Shown: positions 15,771 through 23,848 of the stretch, in pieces
Layout of the letters: every line of letters starts with the position of its first letter
Position numbering within the stretch: position 1 is the first letter of the stretch
From: Methylobacterium soli
Lineage (GTDB): Bacteria; Pseudomonadota; Alphaproteobacteria; Rhizobiales; Beijerinckiaceae
Length of the DNA: 64,000 nucleotides
Reading direction: 5' to 3'
NCBI RefSeq assembly: GCF_008806385.1
Contig: NZ_VZZK01000018.1
Location: 1-64,000, forward strand
Notes under the pieces: generated by a model
Told to the model about the DNA's origin: nothing
Databases searched by the model: none
The model's input: the letters and a program-made list of their open reading frames with translations, nothing else
Made by a program: the position numbers and the translations under genes

Positions 15771-18455
15771 TCAGGCGGCGCTGCGCGCAAGCGTCTCGGG
15801 CAGGAGCTTGCGAATCTCCGGTATGCAGGAGCCGCAATTCGTGCCGGCCTTGCAGGCCGCCCCCACCGCCTCGACGCTGCCGGCACCCGCCGCGATCACG
15901 CCCGCGATGACCTCGAGGCCGACGCCGTGGCAGGCGCAGATCGTGGGGCCGGCGGCGGCCGCGGCGGCGCGGCCGGAGAGCAGGGCGCGGCGCTCCGGCG
16001 CCTCGGGCTCGGCTTGCGCGAACAGGGCCTTGGCGGCCTCCCAATCGGGCTTGTCCTCGGCGGGCGCCAGGGACAGGCAGGCGACGAGGCGCCCCGCCTC
16101 GTAGACGGCGCCGCGATAGCGGCCGCGGGCGTGGTCGGCATATTCGGCGAGTTCCAGGCCCTGGAAGGCGCCGCGCATCAGCAGGGCGATCTCGCGGGAG
16201 CCGTCCTGCGTGGCGAATTGCAGCGCCGAGCCGCCCAGGATGGTGGCGCGCGCCCACCACCAGCCCGCCGGGGCCGCGTGCGGGGCGCGGGTGAGCAGGA
16301 AGCCGCGGGAGCGGTAGGCGACGGGGCGGACGCGCGCGGGCGTCGCCTTCAGCTCGGGTTGGCCGGAGACGGGATCGGGCACGCCGCGCACCACGGCGCC
16401 GACGCGCGCCTGCGAGGCGGTAGCGTCGCTCCAGTGCATCGGCATGAACAGGCTGCCGGGGCGCACGCCCTCCGTCACCATCGCCTCGAGCTCGGCCGTG
16501 CCGTGCTCGCTCGCGACCTCGCAGAGGGCGCCGTCCCGGATGCCGAGGGGGCCGGCATCGTCGGGGTGGATCTCGCAGAAGGGCACCGCCCGGTGGGCCG
16601 AGAGGCGCTGGCTCTTCCCCGTCCGCGTCATGGTGTGCCAGTGGTCGCGCACGCGGCCGGTGTTGAGCACCATCGGATAGGCCGTGCTGGTGTCCTGCGC
16701 GAGCGCCGGGGGCTGCACCGCGACGAAGCGGGCGCGTTCGTCGAAGGTGTAGAAGCGCCCGTCCGCGAAGAGCCGCGCCCGGCCCTTCTGGCCGGCGCCG
16801 CCGCGCTTCGGCAGCGGCCATTGCACCGGCCGGTTCGCCGCGTAGGCGCCGTCGCTGATGTCGCTCAAGGCGCCGATGTCGAAATCGCGGGTGCCGTTGT
16901 TCTCGAAGGCCGAGAGGGCGGCGTGCTCGCGGAAGATCGCGGCGGCCGACAGGTAGGCGAAGTTTTGCCCGTGGCCGAGGCGCCGGGCGACGTCGCTGAG
17001 GATCGCCCAATCCGGCCGGGCCTCGCCGGGCGGCTTCAGGAAGGCGCGCTGGCGCGAGATGCGGCGCTCGGAATTCGTCACCGTGCCGTTCTTCTCGCCC
17101 CAGCCCAGGGCGGGCAGCAGCACGGTGCGCCGGCCCGCGGCGCGGGCGGTGTCGCTGTCGGCCATCACCTCCGAGACGACGTAGAGGTCGAGCTTGCGCA
17201 GCGACGCCTTTATGGCGTCGGCGCGGGGCATCGACACGAGCGGGTTGGTGCCCATCACCCACAGGGCCTTGATCTTGCCGCGTTCGATCGCCTCGAACAG
17301 GGCGACCGCCTTCATGCCCTCGCCCGTGATGATGCGCGGCGCGGCCCAGAAGCGGCGCACCCGGTCCACCTCCTCGGGGGCGAAGTGCATGTGGGCGGCC
17401 AGCATGTTGGCCAGGCCCCCGACCTCGCGCCCGCCCATGGCGTTGGGCTGGCCGGTCAGCGAGAAGGGCCCGGCGCCCGCCTGGCCGATCCGTCCCGTGG
17501 CGAGGTGGCAATTGATGATGGCGTTGCCCTTGTCGGTGCCCTGCGCCGATTGGTTCGCGCCCTGCGAGAAGGCCGTGACGACCCGGGGCGTCTTCGCGAA
17601 GAGGTCGAAGAAGCGCCCGATTTCGGCCTCGTCGAGGCCGGTCGCCAGGGCGGTGGCGGCAAGGCTCGGGGCGATGGCGCGGGCCCGGTCGAGGGCCGCC
17701 TCGAAGCCCGCCGTGTGCTCGGCGATGAAGCGCTGGTCGAGGGCGCCGCTCTCGGCGAGGTGGACGAGGAGGCCGGAGAACAGGGCCGTGTCGGTGCCGG
17801 GCTTGAGCCCGAGAAAGAGGTCGGCCTCCTCGCCCGTCTGGGTGCGGCGGGGATCGATCACCACGAGCGTGGTGCCGCGCTTGGCCCGCGCATCGACCAT
17901 GCGGCGGAACAGGATCGGGTGGCACCAGGCCGTGTTCGAGCCGACGAGCACGATCACGTCGGCCTCGTCGAGATCCTCGTAGCAGCCCGGCACCGTGTCG
18001 GAGCCGAAGGCGCGCCGGTGCGCGGCGACCGCGGAGGACATGCAGAGCCGCGAATTGGTGTCGACATGCGGCGTGCCGAGGAAGCCCTTCGCGAGCTTGT
18101 TTGCGACGTAGTAATCCTCGGTGAGGAGTTGGCCCGAGAGATAGAAGGCGATCGATTCCGGGCCGTGCTGCTCGGCGGTCCGGCGCAGGCCGCCGGCGAC
18201 GCTGCCGAGCGCCGCCTCCCAGGAGACCCGGGCGCCGTCGAGCATCGGGTGCAGCAGGCGGTTCTCCAGCGACAGGGTCTCGCCGAGCGCCGATCCCTTC
18301 GAGCAGAGCCGGCCGAAATTCGCCGGGTGCTCGGGGTCGCCCGCGATGCCGGCGCCCCCCTGCCCGTCCGGGGTCGCGAGGACGCCGCAGCCGACGCCGC
18401 AATACGGGCAGGTGGTCCGCACGACGGAGGACGGGTCCGGCACCGGGACGGTCAT
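15771..18455 (-). CDS. nasA: Assimilatory nitrate reductase, catalytic subunit
   Basis: An 894-residue cytoplasmic molybdenum enzyme that reduces nitrate to nitrite. The N-terminal [4Fe-4S] site is complete: C16-x2-C19-x3-C23 and C51 (TTCPYCGVGCG; GRLCSKGSAL). The bis-MGD domains follow (GQLLTEDYYVANKLAKGF, SNTAWCHPI, GTNPLVSMPRAD), then the molydopterin dinucleotide-binding barrel (VRDHWHTMTRTG). The C terminus carries a BFD-like [2Fe-2S] domain (CACHGVGLEVI... NCGSCIPEIR), the port for electrons from an FAD reductase. The ATG at 18455 starts MTVPVPDPSSVVRTTC; the frame upstream runs into the preceding gene. The spacing to the flavoprotein gene is 74 bp. Confidence 0.95.
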   Translation of the reverse strand: MTVPVPDPSSVVRTTCPYCGVGCGVLATPDGQGGAGIAGDPEHPANFGRLCSKGSALGETLSLENRLLHPMLDGARVSWEAALGSVAGGLRRTAEQHGPESIAFYLSGQLLTEDYYVANKLAKGFLGTPHVDTNSRLCMSSAVAAHRRAFGSDTVPGCYEDLDEADVIVLVGSNTAWCHPILFRRMVDARAKRGTTLVVIDPRRTQTGEEADLFLGLKPGTDTALFSGLLVHLAESGALDQRFIAEHTAGFEAALDRARAIAPSLAATALATGLDEAEIGRFFDLFAKTPRVVTAFSQGANQSAQGTDKGNAIINCHLATGRIGQAGAGPFSLTGQPNAMGGREVGGLANMLAAHMHFAPEEVDRVRRFWAAPRIITGEGMKAVALFEAIERGKIKALWVMGTNPLVSMPRADAIKASLRKLDLYVVSEVMADSDTARAAGRRTVLLPALGWGEKNGTVTNSERRISRQRAFLKPPGEARPDWAILSDVARRLGHGQNFAYLSAAAIFREHAALSAFENNGTRDFDIGALSDISDGAYAANRPVQWPLPKRGGAGQKGRARLFADGRFYTFDERARFVAVQPPALAQDTSTAYPMVLNTGRVRDHWHTMTRTGKSQRLSAHRAVPFCEIHPDDAGPLGIRDGALCEVASEHGTAELEAMVTEGVRPGSLFMPMHWSDATASQARVGAVVRGVPDPVSGQPELKATPARVRPVAYRSRGFLLTRAPHAAPAGWWWARATILGGSALQFATQDGSREIALLMRGAFQGLELAEYADHARGRYRGAVYEAGRLVACLSLAPAEDKPDWEAAKALFAQAEPEAPERRALLSGRAAAAAAGPTICACHGVGLEVIAGVIAAGAGSVEAVGAACKAGTNCGSCIPEIRKLLPETLARSAA

Positions 18456-18529
18456 GGGGTGATCCTCAGGCGTGGTCTCGGGATGGGCGCGAGCAAGAGT
18501 CGGGCCTTGCGCCCGCCGCCCGCGCCGGC

Positions 18530-20125
18530 TCAGTAGACGTCGGCCTGGTAGCGGCCGGCCTTCTTGAGGGCCGCGAAATACGCCACCGCCGCCTCGGGCG
18601 ACTTCCCGCCATGCTCGGCGGCGACGTCGATGATCGCCCGCTCGACGTCCTTGGCCATGCGCTTGGCATCGCCGCAGACGTAGAAATGGGCGCCTCCTTC
18701 GAGCCATTTCCACAACTCGGCGCCGTTCTCGCGCATCCGGTCCTGGACGTAGGTCTTCTCGGCTCCGTCGCGCGACCAGGCCAGCGACAGGCGGGTCAGC
18801 ACCTTGTCGTCCTTCAGCCGGTTCAGCTCGTCCTTGTAGAAGAAGTCCGAGGCCTGGCGCTGATGGCCGTAGAACAGCCAGTTGCGGCCCGGCGCCCCGG
18901 TGGCGGCGCGCTCGCGCAGGAAGGCGCGGAACGGGGCGACGCCGGTGCCCGGGCCGCACATGATCACGTCCTTCGAAAGATCCTCGGGCAGGCCGAACCC
19001 GTGCGCCTTCTGCAGGTAGATCTTGACCTTGGTCTGCTCGGGCAGGCGCTCGCCGAGATGGGTCGAGGCGACGCCCAGGCGCAGCCGCGAGCGATGATTG
19101 TAGCGCACCGCGTCGATCGTGAGGGAGACCCGGCCCGGATCGGCCTTGGGCGAGGACGAGATCGAGTAGAGCCGGGGTTGCAAAGCCTCAAGGGATTCGA
19201 GGAAGACCTCGGCATCGGGGCGCGCGCCCGGGAACTTGTGGAGCGCGCCGAGCACGTCGAGATAGGCGGCGTCGCCGTCCGGATCCTCGCCGGCGGCCAG
19301 CGCCTTGGCCTTCCGGCGCGCCTCGCCGGCGGTGAGGAGGGAGAGCAGCTGGTAGAGGCTGTCCGGCGCGGCCCCGAGGGCGTAGTCGGTGAGCAGGTGC
19401 TGGCGCAGGGTCTTGGCGCCGATCAGGCGCTCCGGGCGCGCCCCGAGCTCGGCGATGACCGCGTCGACGAGGGCCGGGGCATTGGCCGGGAACAGCCCGA
19501 GGGAATCCCCCACCGCGTAGGTGATCGGCGTGTCGCGCAGGTCGATCTCGATATGCCAGGTCTCCTTCTCGCCGCCGGGCGCGTTGAGGCGCGTGCGCGA
19601 GAGAAACGTCGCCTCGACCGGGTTCTCGCGGCAGAGCCCGAGGGGGCCGAGATCGGCCGCCCCGGCCGGCGCCTCGCCTGCCTCGCCCGCCTTCGGGGGC
19701 GCGCCCGCGCCGAACTCCTCCCCGAGCTTCTTCAGCATCCGGAGGGTGTCCTTGCCGCCCGGCTGGCAGAGGTTCAGCCGCTCCTCGCTCTTGAGGAAGA
19801 TCGCGTTGGCGTAATCGGCGCAATTGTAGCCGCACTGGCCGCAATCCTGCTGGGCCATGGCGGCCATCAGCTTCTGCGGCTCGGGCCGCTCCCGCGCCAT
19901 CTCCATCCGGTCGGCGATCGGGAGGGAGGGGTCGTGCCAGGGGGCGTCGTCGTTGTCGGCGAGCCGGGGGCCGCCCGGGGCCTCGCCGGGCGCGAGCGCC
20001 GTCGCGCCCGCGACGGCGGGGCCGAGGAGCGCCGCGAAATAGCCCGACAGCCAGGAGCGCTGGTCGGGGTTGAAGGGCGCGGTCTCCGGGATGAGGACGA
20101 GGGGGGGCGTGACGTGCTCGCTCAT
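18530..20125 (-). CDS. NADPH-dependent FAD reductase with N-terminal [4Fe-4S] domain (CysJ-related)
   Basis: A 531-residue electron-transfer protein. An N-terminal QRSWLSGYF helix (22-30) resembles that of CysJ, but instead of a flavodoxin (FMN) domain there is an RnfB-like cluster site: C95-x2-C98-x3-C102-x17-C120 (CGQCGYNCADYANAI..CQPGG). Then come an FAD-binding domain of the CysJ/P450-reductase kind (ETWHIEIDL; RLYSISSSPKADPG) and an NADP-binding domain (CGPGTGVAPFRAFLRER; LFYGHQRQASDFFYKDEL; YVCGDAKRMAKDVE). It ends ...GRYQADVY as in CysJ. Its start overlaps the nirA stop in an ATGA, so the two are translationally coupled and it is the likely electron donor to NirA. Confidence 0.88.
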   Translation of the reverse strand: MSEHVTPPLVLIPETAPFNPDQRSWLSGYFAALLGPAVAGATALAPGEAPGGPRLADNDDAPWHDPSLPIADRMEMARERPEPQKLMAAMAQQDCGQCGYNCADYANAIFLKSEERLNLCQPGGKDTLRMLKKLGEEFGAGAPPKAGEAGEAPAGAADLGPLGLCRENPVEATFLSRTRLNAPGGEKETWHIEIDLRDTPITYAVGDSLGLFPANAPALVDAVIAELGARPERLIGAKTLRQHLLTDYALGAAPDSLYQLLSLLTAGEARRKAKALAAGEDPDGDAAYLDVLGALHKFPGARPDAEVFLESLEALQPRLYSISSSPKADPGRVSLTIDAVRYNHRSRLRLGVASTHLGERLPEQTKVKIYLQKAHGFGLPEDLSKDVIMCGPGTGVAPFRAFLRERAATGAPGRNWLFYGHQRQASDFFYKDELNRLKDDKVLTRLSLAWSRDGAEKTYVQDRMRENGAELWKWLEGGAHFYVCGDAKRMAKDVERAIIDVAAEHGGKSPEAAVAYFAALKKAGRYQADVY

Positions 20126-21915
20126 GCTGCGGCCTTCAGGACGGGCTGGTCTTCGGCCAGCGAACGGAGGGAATCGGGCCCGGTGCGGCCGGTGAAGGCC
20201 TGGAAGCTCTCGGCCTGGCTCTCGCGGCCCTTGAGGTAGGCGCGCAGCAGCGCCTCGATCCGGCCGGGGCAATCCTCGGCCTTGACCGCCTTCCAGATCT
20301 CGGTGCCGATCTTCGGGCTGTCGCCGAAGCCGCCGCCGACCACGATGTCGTAGCCCTCGACGGTGTCGCCCTCCTCCGAGACCACGACCTTGGCGCCGAT
20401 GAGCCCGATATCGCCGATGTAGTGCTGGGCGCAGCTGTGATGGCAGCCGGTGAGGTGGACGTTCACGGGCACGTCCAGCTCCTTCAGGTTCGCCTCGATG
20501 TAATCCGCGATGACGAGGGCGTGGCCCTTCGTGTCGGAGGCCGCGAACTTGCAGCCCCGGCTGCCCGTGCAGGCGACGAGGCCGGCGCGGATGCTCGACG
20601 CCTCGGTGGTGAGCCCGAGCGCCGCCACGCGCGCCTCGACCTCGGCCACCTTCGCGTCCGGAACGCCCGAGAACAGGAAGTTCTGCCAGACCGTCATCCG
20701 GATGGCGCCGTCGCCGCATTCGGCGGCGATTTTGGCCAGCGCGCGCATCTGGTCGCTGGTCATCTTGCCCACCGGCAGGATCACGCCGATCCAGTTCAGC
20801 CCCGCCTGGACCTGTCGATGGACGCCCACATGGGCGAAGCGGTCCATCCGGCCACGGGGGGCGATATGGGCGGGGTCGACCCGATCGAGCTTGCGGCCCA
20901 GAACCTCCTCGACGGCGGCGAGGTACTTGTCGAAGCCCCAGGCATCGAGGACGTACTTCATGCGCGACTTGTTGCGGTTGGTGCGGTCGCCGTTTTGGAT
21001 GAAGACCCGCAGGATCGCGTCGGCCACGCGGTTGCACTCGGCGGGGCGCAGCACCACCCCGGTGTCGCGGGCGAGGTCGCGGTGGCCCGAGATGCCGCCG
21101 AGGACGAGGCGCATCCACACGCCCGCCTCGACATTCGCGCCCTCCAGCACCCGCACGGCCTGGAAGCCGATATCGTTGGTCTCCTCCAAGACCGGCATGA
21201 CGCCGCCGCCGTCGAAGGCGACGTTGAACTTGCGCGGCAGGCCGAAGAGGGAGCGGTCGTTCAGGATCCAGTTGTGCCAGGACTTGGCGAGCGGCCGGGT
21301 GTCGAGCAGCTCCTGCGCGTCGATGCCGGCCACGGGCGAACCCGTGACGTTGCGGATGTTGTCGGCGCCCGCCCCCCGGGCGGTCAGGCCGAGATCGATC
21401 AGCCCGTCCAGGAAGGGCTGCCCGTGCTCGGGCGCGATCTCGCGGACCTGGAGATTCGCCCGCGTTGTCACGTGGCTGTAGCCGCCGCCATGCGCGTCCG
21501 CGAGGTCGGCGATGCCGGCGAACTGCCAGTGCTGCAGGATGCCGTTGGGGATGCGCAGGCGGCACATGTAGGAATTCTGGGCCGGCGCGACCCAGAACAG
21601 GCCGTGATAGCGCCAGCGGAAATTGTCCTCGGGCTTCGGGGCGCTGCCGGTCGCGGCCTCGCTGATGAGCCGGTTATGGCCCTCGAAGGGGTTCTCGGCC
21701 CGCTTCCACTTCTCCTGGTCGCAGAGCTTGCCGCCGGCCTTCACGGTGGCGTCCTGCGCCCGGATGTGGATCGCGTCCGGGCCCGTGGGCTCGGCCGGCG
21801 CGCCACCGCCGCCACCCTGGCCGAGGGCGAGGCCGCCCGTGAGGCGGGCCGCCGCGATGCCGGAGGCGAAGCCTTCGAGGTAGCGCTTCTGCTCGGGGTT
21901 GAAGTCTTCAGCCAC
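20122..21915 (-). CDS. nirA: Siroheme nitrite reductase (NirA/sulfite reductase hemoprotein family)
   Basis: A 597-residue siroheme and [4Fe-4S] enzyme reducing nitrite to ammonia with six electrons. Two ferrodoxin-like and two siroheme domains are visible: LRIPNGILQHWQ and YSHVTTRANLQVREI near residues 120-165, IRNVTGSPVAGID, and the paired cluster motifs CTGSRGCKF (about 448-456) and TGCHHSCAQHYIGDIG (about 488-503). The N-terminal FNPEQKRYLEGFASG echoes the same motif in the partner flavoprotein. A sulfite reductase role cannot be excluded by motif alone, but the position between nitrate-assimilation genes and the NasT leader favours nitrite. It starts 12 bp after the FAD oxidoreductase stop. 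Confidence 0.92.
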   Translation of the reverse strand: MAEDFNPEQKRYLEGFASGIAAARLTGGLALGQGGGGGAPAEPTGPDAIHIRAQDATVKAGGKLCDQEKWKRAENPFEGHNRLISEAATGSAPKPEDNFRWRYHGLFWVAPAQNSYMCRLRIPNGILQHWQFAGIADLADAHGGGYSHVTTRANLQVREIAPEHGQPFLDGLIDLGLTARGAGADNIRNVTGSPVAGIDAQELLDTRPLAKSWHNWILNDRSLFGLPRKFNVAFDGGGVMPVLEETNDIGFQAVRVLEGANVEAGVWMRLVLGGISGHRDLARDTGVVLRPAECNRVADAILRVFIQNGDRTNRNKSRMKYVLDAWGFDKYLAAVEEVLGRKLDRVDPAHIAPRGRMDRFAHVGVHRQVQAGLNWIGVILPVGKMTSDQMRALAKIAAECGDGAIRMTVWQNFLFSGVPDAKVAEVEARVAALGLTTEASSIRAGLVACTGSRGCKFAASDTKGHALVIADYIEANLKELDVPVNVHLTGCHHSCAQHYIGDIGLIGAKVVVSEEGDTVEGYDIVVGGGFGDSPKIGTEIWKAVKAEDCPGRIEALLRAYLKGRESQAESFQAFTGRTGPDSLRSLAEDQPVLKAAA

Positions 21916-21927
21916 GGTCAGCCTCCG

Positions 21928-23190
21928 TCACGCTGCGAGGGTCTGAGGGGTGCTCGGCGCGGCGGCCGGGCGCCCGAACATGAGGTCGTCGAGATGGCCG
22001 GTGACGGGCTCGCCGGACCGGATCAGGGCCTTGCACCAGCCCTGCTCGCCGATATCGCCGACGAAGACCGCGCCGATCAGGCGCTCGTCCTCGACGAGGA
22101 GCTTGCGGTAGAGCCCGGCGCCGGGATCGCTCAGCACGATGGCCTCGGCGCTCTCCGGCGTGTCGACCACCCCGGCCGAGAAGACCGGGAGGCCCGAGAC
22201 CTTGAGGCTCGTCGCGAGCGCGGTGCCCTGATAGGCGCCGGCCTCCCCCGCGAGGTGGCGGCTCAGCACCTCGGCCTGCTCGTAGGCGGGCTCGACGAGG
22301 CCGTAGGTCATGCCGCGGTGCTCGGCGCATTCGCCGAGGGCGAAGATGCGCGGATCCGAGGTCGCCATCCGGTCGTCGACCTTGATGCCGCGCCCGGTCT
22401 CGAGGCCGGCGCCCTGCGCCAAAGCCACCGAGGGGCGCACGCCCACCGACATCACCACGAGGTCGGCCGGCAGCACGGTGCCGTCGGACAAGGTCAGGCT
22501 CTCGACCCGGCCGTCGCCGTCGATCGAGGCGGTGTCGGCCTTGAGCATCACCTTGACGCCGCGGGCCTCCATGGCGCGCTTCACGAGGCCGGCGGCGGCA
22601 TGATCGAGCTGGCGCTCCATCAACCGGTCCATGACGTGCAGGAGGGTCGTGTCGATGCCGAGGCGACTGAGCCCGACCGCCGCCTCAAGCCCGAGCAGGC
22701 CGCCCCCGATGACGACGGCCCTGGCGTGCCGGACGGCCGCCCGGCGGATGGCGGCGACGTCGGCGAGGTCGCGGAAGGTGATGACGCCGGGCAGGTCGAT
22801 GCCGGGTTTCGGCAGCCGGATCGGCGTGGAGCCGACGGCGAGCACCAGCTTGTCGAAGGGAAGGACGTGGGTCTCGCCGACGATCGCCAGCGCGTTCTCG
22901 CGGTCGATCGCGGTGACGGGGGCGCCCGTGATCAGGCGGATGCCGTGGCTCTCGTACCAGTCGAGGCCACGGAAGGCGCAGGCCGCCTCGTCGACCTCGC
23001 CGCCGAGCAGCGAGGAGAGCAGGACCCGGTTGTAGGCGGCCACCGGCTCGGCGCCCACCACCGTCACGTCGTAGAGGCCCGGCGCGCCCTCCGTCAGGCG
23101 CTCCAGGAAGCGCAGGGAGGCCATGCCGTTGCCGACGACAACGAGGCGCTCGCGCATCGCTGCCTGGGAATCCGTCCGGGGGGTCGCCAT
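21928..23190 (-). CDS. FAD-dependent NAD(P)H oxidoreductase (NirB N-terminal-like)
   Basis: A 420-residue flavoprotein of the pyridine nucleotide-disulfide oxidoreductase fold, very like the FAD module of NirB or the NasB/NasC electron-transfer subunits. First Rossmann motif RLVVVGNGMASLRFLE (residues 14-29), AYNRVLLSSLLGGE, second nucleotide motif VVIGGGLLGLEAAVGLSRLG, and the FAD-contacting GECAEHRGMTYGLVEPAYEQ. It lacks the BFD and siroheme parts of full NirB. The likely job is to feed NADH electrons to the BFD domain of NasA. ATG 23190 is chosen because the upstream frame overlaps the leader terminator. A start at 23157 is possible. First gene of the operon. Confidence 0.88.
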   Translation of the reverse strand: MATPRTDSQAAMRERLVVVGNGMASLRFLERLTEGAPGLYDVTVVGAEPVAAYNRVLLSSLLGGEVDEAACAFRGLDWYESHGIRLITGAPVTAIDRENALAIVGETHVLPFDKLVLAVGSTPIRLPKPGIDLPGVITFRDLADVAAIRRAAVRHARAVVIGGGLLGLEAAVGLSRLGIDTTLLHVMDRLMERQLDHAAAGLVKRAMEARGVKVMLKADTASIDGDGRVESLTLSDGTVLPADLVVMSVGVRPSVALAQGAGLETGRGIKVDDRMATSDPRIFALGECAEHRGMTYGLVEPAYEQAEVLSRHLAGEAGAYQGTALATSLKVSGLPVFSAGVVDTPESAEAIVLSDPGAGLYRKLLVEDERLIGAVFVGDIGEQGWCKALIRSGEPVTGHLDDLMFGRPAAAPSTPQTLAA

Positions 23191-23235
23191 CGCGTGTCGG
23201 GTCTCATCCTCGATGCTCGTGGGCGGGCCGCCACG

Positions 23236-23299
23236 AAAAAAGCCGCTGCCGTTCGTCACCCGACGGGGTCAGCCCCCGCGAGACGACCGGATCAGCGGC
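23236..23299 (-). terminator. NasT-controlled intrinsic terminator in the nir/nas leader
   Basis: On the minus strand GCCGCTG (23299-23293) pairs perfectly with CAGCGGC (23248-23242), which is followed at once by TTTTTT (23241-23236). Within it, CCGGTCGTC and GACGAACGG extend the stem with one mismatch, and GGGG-CTGA-CCCC caps it. It lies 46 nt before the first ATG of the operon, so it must be bypassed for expression. The 5' arm is shared with the antiterminator hairpin. Confidence 0.85.
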
Positions 23300-23333
23300 C
23301 TCGCTGACGGTGCTGCCCGTCGCCATTGACGGA
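23286..23333 (-). ncRNA. ANTAR-type antiterminator RNA element (NasT target)
   Basis: Two consecutive hairpins at the predicted 5' end of the nir/nas transcript. P1 (23333-23316) is TCCGTC-AATGGC-GACGGG: six pairs (one G-U) and a hexaloop with A at position 1 and G at position 4, the published ANTAR loop rule. P2 (23311-23286) is ACCG-T-CAGCG-AGGC-CGCTG-ATC-CGGT; counted as a hexaloop it reads GAGGCC, so its loop does not show A1. P2 uses GCCGCTGATCCGGT, the 5' arm of the downstream terminator, so the two are mutually exclusive. NasT bound to this dual hairpin would favour P2 and read-through. Confidence 0.82.
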
Positions 23334-23345
23334 CGTGAGGATGAG

Positions 23346-23361
23346 AGCAGGTTCCGTGCCA
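23346..23361 (-). promoter_or_regulatory. Sigma-54 promoter of the nitrate/nitrite assimilation operon
   Basis: The minus strand reads TGGCACGGAACCTGCT: TGGCACG at -24, GG to GC spaced by exactly 10 nt, and CTGCT at -12 (consensus TTGCT/A, one mismatch). The predicted transcription start is near 23335, two nucleotides before the P1 hairpin, which supports the call independently. Sigma-54 control implies activation by NtrC under nitrogen limitation; no confident NtrC site (GCAC-N6/7-GTGC) was found upstream. Confidence 0.82.
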
Positions 23362-23549
23362 GAGGCCGCTTTGGACGCCAAGCCACTGATCGGGATCAGG
23401 AATTTCGCGCCGCGGCTGGACACGCATGAGGGCCCGGCGGGGACGCGTGCGCTGCACAAAATTGAGGCGTTTGGATTCGAATGCGGCAAGCCGGTGCCGC
23501 GGTCGAGCGTCAGGCGGCGACGATCCGCACGCTCAGGCCGGCTTCGGGC

Positions 23550-23762
23550 TCAGATCAGGATGGTGAGGGCGAGCGCGAGGCCGATGGTGGGGGCCGTGCC
23601 GATGGCGACGGCCCAGTGCCAGAGCTTCGGGGCCGAGGCGGAACGGTTGTCGTTGGCGGGCCGCGGCGGCACGGCGCGAAGCCGCACGTAGCGCGACAGC
23701 TCGACCCGGGCGTGCCCCGTGGGCGGCAGGTTCGAGCTGAAGGAGCGGCGGCAGCTTGGCAT
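23550..23762 (-). CDS. Small hypothetical protein with one membrane helix
   Basis: A possible 70-residue protein starting MPSCRRSFSSNLPPTG, with the PRPANDNRS motif that recurs in many short alphaproteobacterial proteins, and ending in a hydrophobic helix (WAVAIGTAPTIGLALALTILI). It is the only plausible gene between nasS and the operon leader. No ribosome-binding site is obvious and codon bias alone is not decisive. Function unknown. Confidence 0.4.
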   Translation of the reverse strand: MPSCRRSFSSNLPPTGHARVELSRYVRLRAVPPRPANDNRSASAPKLWHWAVAIGTAPTIGLALALTILI

Positions 23763-23848
23763 GGCGAGCAGATAACGGCGATCCGGCGCGCCCGTTCCAT
23801 GCCGCCGCGGGGGGCCCGGCGCGCGAGTTCCGCGCCTGCCGCGAGTCC

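Larger units (their letters stand above)
23191..23549 (-). other. Leader and upstream regulatory region of the nir/nas operon
   Basis: This 359-bp gene-free stretch holds, in transcription order on the minus strand, roughly 185 bp of upstream activating region, the sigma-54 box, P1, P2, the terminator and 46 nt to the ATG. A CTGAT-CCCG-ATCAG inverted repeat lies at 23386-23399 and a GTGC-GCT-GCAC palindrome at 23447-23457; neither matches a known regulator convincingly. No protein gene is supported here. Confidence 0.75.

Noticed and set aside
15600..18536. A 978-codon plus-strand frame opposite nasA
   Set aside because: Composition is that of a mirror frame and there are no recognisable motifs, whereas nasA on the other strand is complete.
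20422..23307. A 961-codon plus-strand frame opposite nirA and the FAD oxidoreductase
   Set aside because: Shadow of two well-supported genes; it also runs across the nas leader.
23447..23457. GTGC-GCT-GCAC palindrome about 117 bp before the operon start as an NtrC site
   Set aside because: Half-sites are in the opposite orientation to the NtrC consensus (GCAC then GTGC) and too closely spaced. Position alone is not enough.
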